Shown here: positions 60,433-64,000 of the stretch, piece by piece | How positions within the stretch are numbered: position 1 is the first letter of the stretch | Layout: the number at the start of each line of letters is the position of its first letter | Assembly (NCBI RefSeq): GCF_000312425.1 | Contig: NZ_HE997181.1 | Span: forward strand, 2,877,880-2,941,879 | Reading direction: 5' to 3' | Source of the DNA: Reyranella massiliensis 521 | GTDB lineage: Bacteria; Pseudomonadota; Alphaproteobacteria; Reyranellales; Reyranellaceae | DNA: 64,000 nt | Program-made: the position numbers and the translations under genes | The notes under the pieces: model-generated | The model's database searches: none | The model's input: the letters and a program-made list of their open reading frames with translations, nothing else | What the model was told of the DNA's origin: nothing

Positions 60433-61325
60433 GCTTTCAGCGCCTGCGCTACCTTCGACGCAGGCTCGCGCCCCAGCGCCACACAGATATCGCGCCCGGC
60501 CTTTGCGATGGCGTCGAGATCGACGCCATGGCGGATGCCGAGGCCGTTCATCAGGTAGATCACGTCCTCGGTGCCGACATTGCCCGAGGCTCCCTTGGCA
60601 TAGGGGCATCCTCCCAGTCCCGCGACCGCCGTGTCGAACACGGCGATGCCGCGTTCCATGACGGCGAGGATGTTGGCCAATGACTGGCCGTACGTGTCGT
60701 GAAAGTGCGCCGCCAGCTTTTCGCGCGGCACCTTCGCCGCGACCGCGTCGATCATCTCGACGCATTCGCCCGGCGTGCCGACGCCGATCGTGTCTCCCAG
60801 CGAGACCTCGTAGCAGCCCATGCGGAACAGACGGTCGGACACTTCTGCAACCTTCTCGGGTGCTACCTTGCCGTCGTAGGGACAGGCAATCACCGTCGAC
60901 ACATAGCCGCGCACCTTCATACCGTGCTTCAGCGCGGCTTCCATTACCGGCGCAAAGCGCTCGAAGCTCTCGTCGATCGAACAGTTGGTATTCTTGCGGC
61001 AGAAGGCTTCCGAGGCCGCGGTGAAGATCGCGATCTCCTCGCACTTCGCTTCCACCGCGCCGTTCATGCCCTGCTTGTTGGGCACCAGCACCGGATAGGA
61101 AACGCCGGGCTTGCGCTGGATCCTGGCCATCACTTCGTCGGTGTTGGCCATCTGCGGCACCCACTTGGGCGACACGAAGCTGCCGGCTTCGACGGCCGAA
61201 TGACCGGCCGCCGACAGCGCATCGATCAGCTTCACCTTGGCTTCGACCGGAACGGGCTTCGCCTCGTTCTGCAAGCCATCGCGCGGTCCGACCTCGACCA
61301 GGCGCACACTCTTGGGGAAATTCAT
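60420..61325 (-). CDS. mvaB: Hydroxymethylglutaryl-CoA lyase
   Basis: 301 residues. VRLVEVGPRDGLQNEAKPVP (DRE-TIM N-terminus with catalytic Arg-Asp), SLGDTIGVGTPGECVEMI, HFHDTYGQSLANI and the signature GGCPYAKGASGNVGTEDVIY with the catalytic Cys. It cleaves HMG-CoA to acetoacetate and acetyl-CoA in leucine breakdown. It follows the ABC permease gene by 10 nt on the same strand and may be transcribed with it, although a functional link is not obvious. Confidence 0.95.
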   Translation of the reverse strand: MNFPKSVRLVEVGPRDGLQNEAKPVPVEAKVKLIDALSAAGHSAVEAGSFVSPKWVPQMANTDEVMARIQRKPGVSYPVLVPNKQGMNGAVEAKCEEIAIFTAASEAFCRKNTNCSIDESFERFAPVMEAALKHGMKVRGYVSTVIACPYDGKVAPEKVAEVSDRLFRMGCYEVSLGDTIGVGTPGECVEMIDAVAAKVPREKLAAHFHDTYGQSLANILAVMERGIAVFDTAVAGLGGCPYAKGASGNVGTEDVIYLMNGLGIRHGVDLDAIAKAGRDICVALGREPASKVAQALKAKAA

Positions 61326-61335
61326 GTCTCTCTTC

Positions 61336-62142
61336 CTACACCAGCGTCTGCTTCAGCTTGCCGGCCCGACCGAGGATGAACGCAACGGCCGCCAGCGCCA
61401 AGACCGTAAAGGCGATCAGCAGCGTTGCAACAGCGGTGATGGTCGGATTCACCTCGAGGATCAGCTCGTTGAACATCTTCTTCGGCACGGTCTCGTACTT
61501 GCCGGCGATGAACGAGGTCACGATCACTTCGTCGAAACTGCCGATGAAGGCGAAGATCCAGGCCGCGAAGACACTGGGCGCCAGATTGGGCAGCACCACT
61601 TTGCGCATGGTGTACGTCCATGACGCGCCCAGGCTCCAGGCCACCTGCTCGATGCGATGGTCGAACTCGCGGATCGCCACGCCCAGCACCATGATGACCA
61701 GCGGCACGTTGAGGATCGTGTGCGCCATCACGAGGCCCAGGAACGAGCCCAGCAGGCCGACCTTGGCGAGCCCGAGATAGAGCGCGATGGCGGTAATGAT
61801 CGTGGGCACGATCAGCGGCGCCATGAAGTTGCCCTCGGCCGGACCTCGCCCGATGAAGTTGCCGCGACGCAGGCCATAGACAGCCAGCCCGCCCAGCAGG
61901 AGCGCCGCCACCGAAGAGATGGCGGCAACCGACGCGGACGTCGCCATCGCCTCCATCCAGCGCGAATCGCCGAAGAAGGCCTCGTACCAGCGCAGCGACA
62001 GGCCCGGCGGCGGGAAGGTCAACGCCCTCGCCGAGGAGAACGACATCGGGATGACGATGAGCAGTGGGACGGTCAGGAACGCCAGACCGAAGTAGCCGGC
62101 CGCCGTCAGGAGCCGCCGCGTCCAGGGCGTGTTGCCGATCAT
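61336..62142 (-). CDS. ABC transporter permease (PotC-like, polyamine type)
   Basis: 268 residues with about six transmembrane helices. The EAA loop EQVAWSLGASWTYTMRKVV is the contact point for the ATPase. AFIGSFDEVIVTSFIAG is typical of the spermidine/putrescine PotC group. The start overlaps the stop of the preceding permease by 4 nt. It forms the transmembrane pore with that permease. Confidence 0.93.
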   Translation of the reverse strand: MIGNTPWTRRLLTAAGYFGLAFLTVPLLIVIPMSFSSARALTFPPPGLSLRWYEAFFGDSRWMEAMATSASVAAISSVAALLLGGLAVYGLRRGNFIGRGPAEGNFMAPLIVPTIITAIALYLGLAKVGLLGSFLGLVMAHTILNVPLVIMVLGVAIREFDHRIEQVAWSLGASWTYTMRKVVLPNLAPSVFAAWIFAFIGSFDEVIVTSFIAGKYETVPKKMFNELILEVNPTITAVATLLIAFTVLALAAVAFILGRAGKLKQTLV

Positions 62143-62957
62143 GCCGATGCCTTCCTATCAAGGCGACGATAGGCGGCAAAGATCAGCAGGGTCACGATCA
62201 GCAGGATCGTCGAGATCGCCGCCGCCGTCTCCCAGCGCGGGATCTGGTTGATCAGGGTGTCGAGCAGATTGGAGATCATGGGGACGCGCCCGCCTCCAAG
62301 AATCGCCGGCGTCACGTAGAAGCCGAGGCAGAGAATGAAGACCAGCAAGGTGCCCGCCGCCAGCGCCGGCAAGGTGAGCGGAAAGAAGACTTTCCAGAAG
62401 ATGGTGCGCGGCGGAGCGCCGAGCGACGCGGCAGCCTGCAACAGCCGGTCGTCGATACGGATCATGGCGGCAAACAGCGGCAGCACGAGGAACGGCAGCA
62501 GGACATTGGCCATGCCGATAGTGACGCCAAGCTCGTTGTAGAGGAAGGAAACCGGCGCATCGGTGAGCCCGCTCCATTGCAGGGCGCGATTCACCAGCCC
62601 GCCATTGCCCAGCACGACGATCCAAGCGTAGGTCCGCACCAGGATGCTGACCCAGAACGGCAGCACGACGAGCGAAAGCGCGATCATGCGCCCACGGTTG
62701 CTGAGCCCGCGCATCCAGAGCGCCAGCGGATAGCCGATGACGACATTCGCCAAGGTTGCCACCAGGGCGACGCGCATCGTATTGCCCAGCACGCGCAGAT
62801 AGACCGGCGCTTCGAGCAATCCTTCATAGTGCTGGAGCGTGAAGCCCCGCCCCTTCTCCCAGAAGGCGAGGCCCAGCATGTAGACGATGGGCGCGTTGAA
62901 GGCGACGAACATCAGCACCAGTAACGGTGCGACGAAGCCAAATCCCTGTCCGCGCAT
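62139..62957 (-). CDS. ABC transporter permease (PotB-like, polyamine type)
   Basis: 272 residues with about six transmembrane helices. The EAA loop is LLQAAASLGAPPRTIFWKVF. The order binding protein, PotB-like, PotC-like matches polyamine/opine-type importers. It starts 12 nt after the binding-protein stop. No ATPase gene lies downstream (mvaB follows), so it should be upstream of the window's right edge or elsewhere. Confidence 0.93.
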   Translation of the reverse strand: MRGQGFGFVAPLLVLMFVAFNAPIVYMLGLAFWEKGRGFTLQHYEGLLEAPVYLRVLGNTMRVALVATLANVVIGYPLALWMRGLSNRGRMIALSLVVLPFWVSILVRTYAWIVVLGNGGLVNRALQWSGLTDAPVSFLYNELGVTIGMANVLLPFLVLPLFAAMIRIDDRLLQAAASLGAPPRTIFWKVFFPLTLPALAAGTLLVFILCLGFYVTPAILGGGRVPMISNLLDTLINQIPRWETAAAISTILLIVTLLIFAAYRRLDRKASA

Positions 62958-62969
62958 CGAAGTCTCCGC

Positions 62970-63998
62970 TCAGAGGCTGAGCTTGAAGGCTTCCCACTTC
63001 TTGTTCACGGCCTCGCCGTTGGCCGCCCACCATTCGGCATTCTCGACCCACTGCACGGCCTTGTTCTGCTTGCTGGTCGGATACTCGGCGAGCTTGTCCT
63101 TGGGCAGCAGCGCGTCGAGCTCGGGGCTCGGGCCGGTGTAGGAGACCACGGTCGCGGCCTTCGCCTGATTGGCCGCAATCGACATCTCATGCATCAGCTT
63201 GTAGGCCGCCGCGCGATCCTCGGCTTTCGAGTTCTTCACGATGGTGAAGTACGAGAGATCGGCCATGCCGCCGGCGAAATTTACGCCGAACGCCGGATCG
63301 CCCACGACGCGGCCCGACCAGCAGATCGCGTACTGCACCTCGTTGTCCTTCATGAGCTGCGGCGCCTGCGCGCCCGCCTTCCACCACACCGCGATGTCCT
63401 TCTTGATCTCGCTCAGCTTCTTGAACGCGGTATCGACATCGAGCGGGAAGAGCTTGTCCGGCGTGACGCCGGTGGCGAGCAGCGCGAAGGAGATCGCGTA
63501 GTTGGGATAGTCCGGCAGACAGCGCTTGCCGGGGAAGTCCTTGGTGTTGAAGAAATCGGCCCAGGTCTTGGGCGCCTTGGCACCGGCGCGCCAGGCCATG
63601 ATGGTCGAGAAGTATTGATAGCCGAAGCCGTATTCGTGCTTGGCCTCGGGGAACATCGGCTGCGGCGCCACGGCGGCCCAGTCGATCGGTTCAATCAGCT
63701 TGAGGTTGCGGGCCTGCAGCATGCCGCCCGATCCCAGCTCCATCAGCACGGTGCTGGTCTGGCCGCTCTCGACCAGGGCGCGCAGCTTGCCCAGCGGATT
63801 GGGGCTTTCACGGATCACCTTGATGCCGGTCTTCTTGGTGAAGGGCTCGATGTAACCCACCTCGACCGATTCGCCGGACTTGCCGCCGGCCTCGATCATG
63901 CGGATTTCCTTCACCTGGGCGCGGGCACTGCCGGCGCCGAGGATGCTGAATGCGGGCAGGCCGGCCGCAGCCGCGCCCACGAACGTACGACGCTTCAT
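62970..63998 (-). CDS. ABC transporter substrate-binding protein (polyamine type), Tat-like signal
   Basis: 342 residues, complete. Signal peptide MKRRTFVGAAAAGLPAFSIL ends at ARA; the RRTFV near the start looks like a twin-arginine motif, suggesting export in folded form. The mature part is the class II periplasmic fold of the PotD/PotF group (ESPNPLGKLRALVESGQT, DFFNTKDFPGKRCLPDYP). The exact ligand (putrescine, spermidine or another amine) cannot be told. First gene of the visible importer operon. Confidence 0.92.
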   Translation of the reverse strand: MKRRTFVGAAAAGLPAFSILGAGSARAQVKEIRMIEAGGKSGESVEVGYIEPFTKKTGIKVIRESPNPLGKLRALVESGQTSTVLMELGSGGMLQARNLKLIEPIDWAAVAPQPMFPEAKHEYGFGYQYFSTIMAWRAGAKAPKTWADFFNTKDFPGKRCLPDYPNYAISFALLATGVTPDKLFPLDVDTAFKKLSEIKKDIAVWWKAGAQAPQLMKDNEVQYAICWSGRVVGDPAFGVNFAGGMADLSYFTIVKNSKAEDRAAAYKLMHEMSIAANQAKAATVVSYTGPSPELDALLPKDKLAEYPTSKQNKAVQWVENAEWWAANGEAVNKKWEAFKLSL

Positions 63999-64000
63999 CT

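Overview
The window is GC-rich chromosomal DNA from an alphaproteobacterium. The evidence is the gene order yebC-ruvCAB-ybgC-tolQRAB-pal-cpoB, a 6S RNA lying between zapA and the 5-formyltetrahydrofolate cyclo-ligase gene, and the DUF4164, DUF1489 and IalB-type genes. The genus cannot be fixed from the sequence alone. No tRNA, rRNA, insertion sequence, prophage or CRISPR array was seen.

Layout. 1-8.1 kb (minus strand): a long envelope/recombination operon, with YebC regulator, RuvCAB resolvasome, YbgC thioesterase, the Tol-Pal machine and the start of CpoB. 8.1-10.7 kb (minus): a possible structured small RNA ending in two tandem terminators, a YmdB-type phosphodiesterase, 5-FCL, 6S RNA with a clear promoter, zapA and a DUF4164 gene. 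10.8-16.7 kb (plus): transketolase, GAPDH and class I aldolase, with two ureide-degradation genes (allA, puuE) and a small unknown gene inserted between GAPDH and aldolase. 16.9-20.7 kb: a small TPR-like gene, a frameshifted secreted avidin homologue, and, divergent from it, an autotransporter whose passenger carries two aspartic-protease motifs. 20.8-27.5 kb: thiE, epmA, a YjbR gene, efp, suhB, a non-flagellar MotA/OmpA-like pair, and a DUF1489 gene. 27.6-37.0 kb (plus): an alpha-2-macroglobulin-like protein followed by PBP1C (a periplasmic defence/repair module), then a LysR regulator and an MFS transporter.

37.0-56.7 kb (minus) is taken up by a single giant autotransporter adhesin gene of about 19.7 kb. 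It has roughly seventy PATR-type repeats and a C-terminal beta-barrel closely related to that of the protease autotransporter. It is split by a frameshift at a six-base C tract (minus strand) near the N-terminus. A winged-helix-like regulator gene sits immediately upstream. 56.9-64.0 kb holds this regulator, a GlxA-type AraC regulator with a well-formed promoter overlapped by palindromes, a LysE/RhtB exporter, an IalB-family periplasmic protein, HMG-CoA lyase, and a polyamine-type ABC importer (two permeases and a binding protein; its ATPase must lie elsewhere).

The most unusual content is the surface/secreted set: the two related autotransporters, one giant and one protease-like, and the rhizavidin-like biotin-binding protein next to the protease. 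Both frameshifts in the window fall in C/G homopolymers, so sequencing error, pseudogenisation and phase variation all have to be considered.
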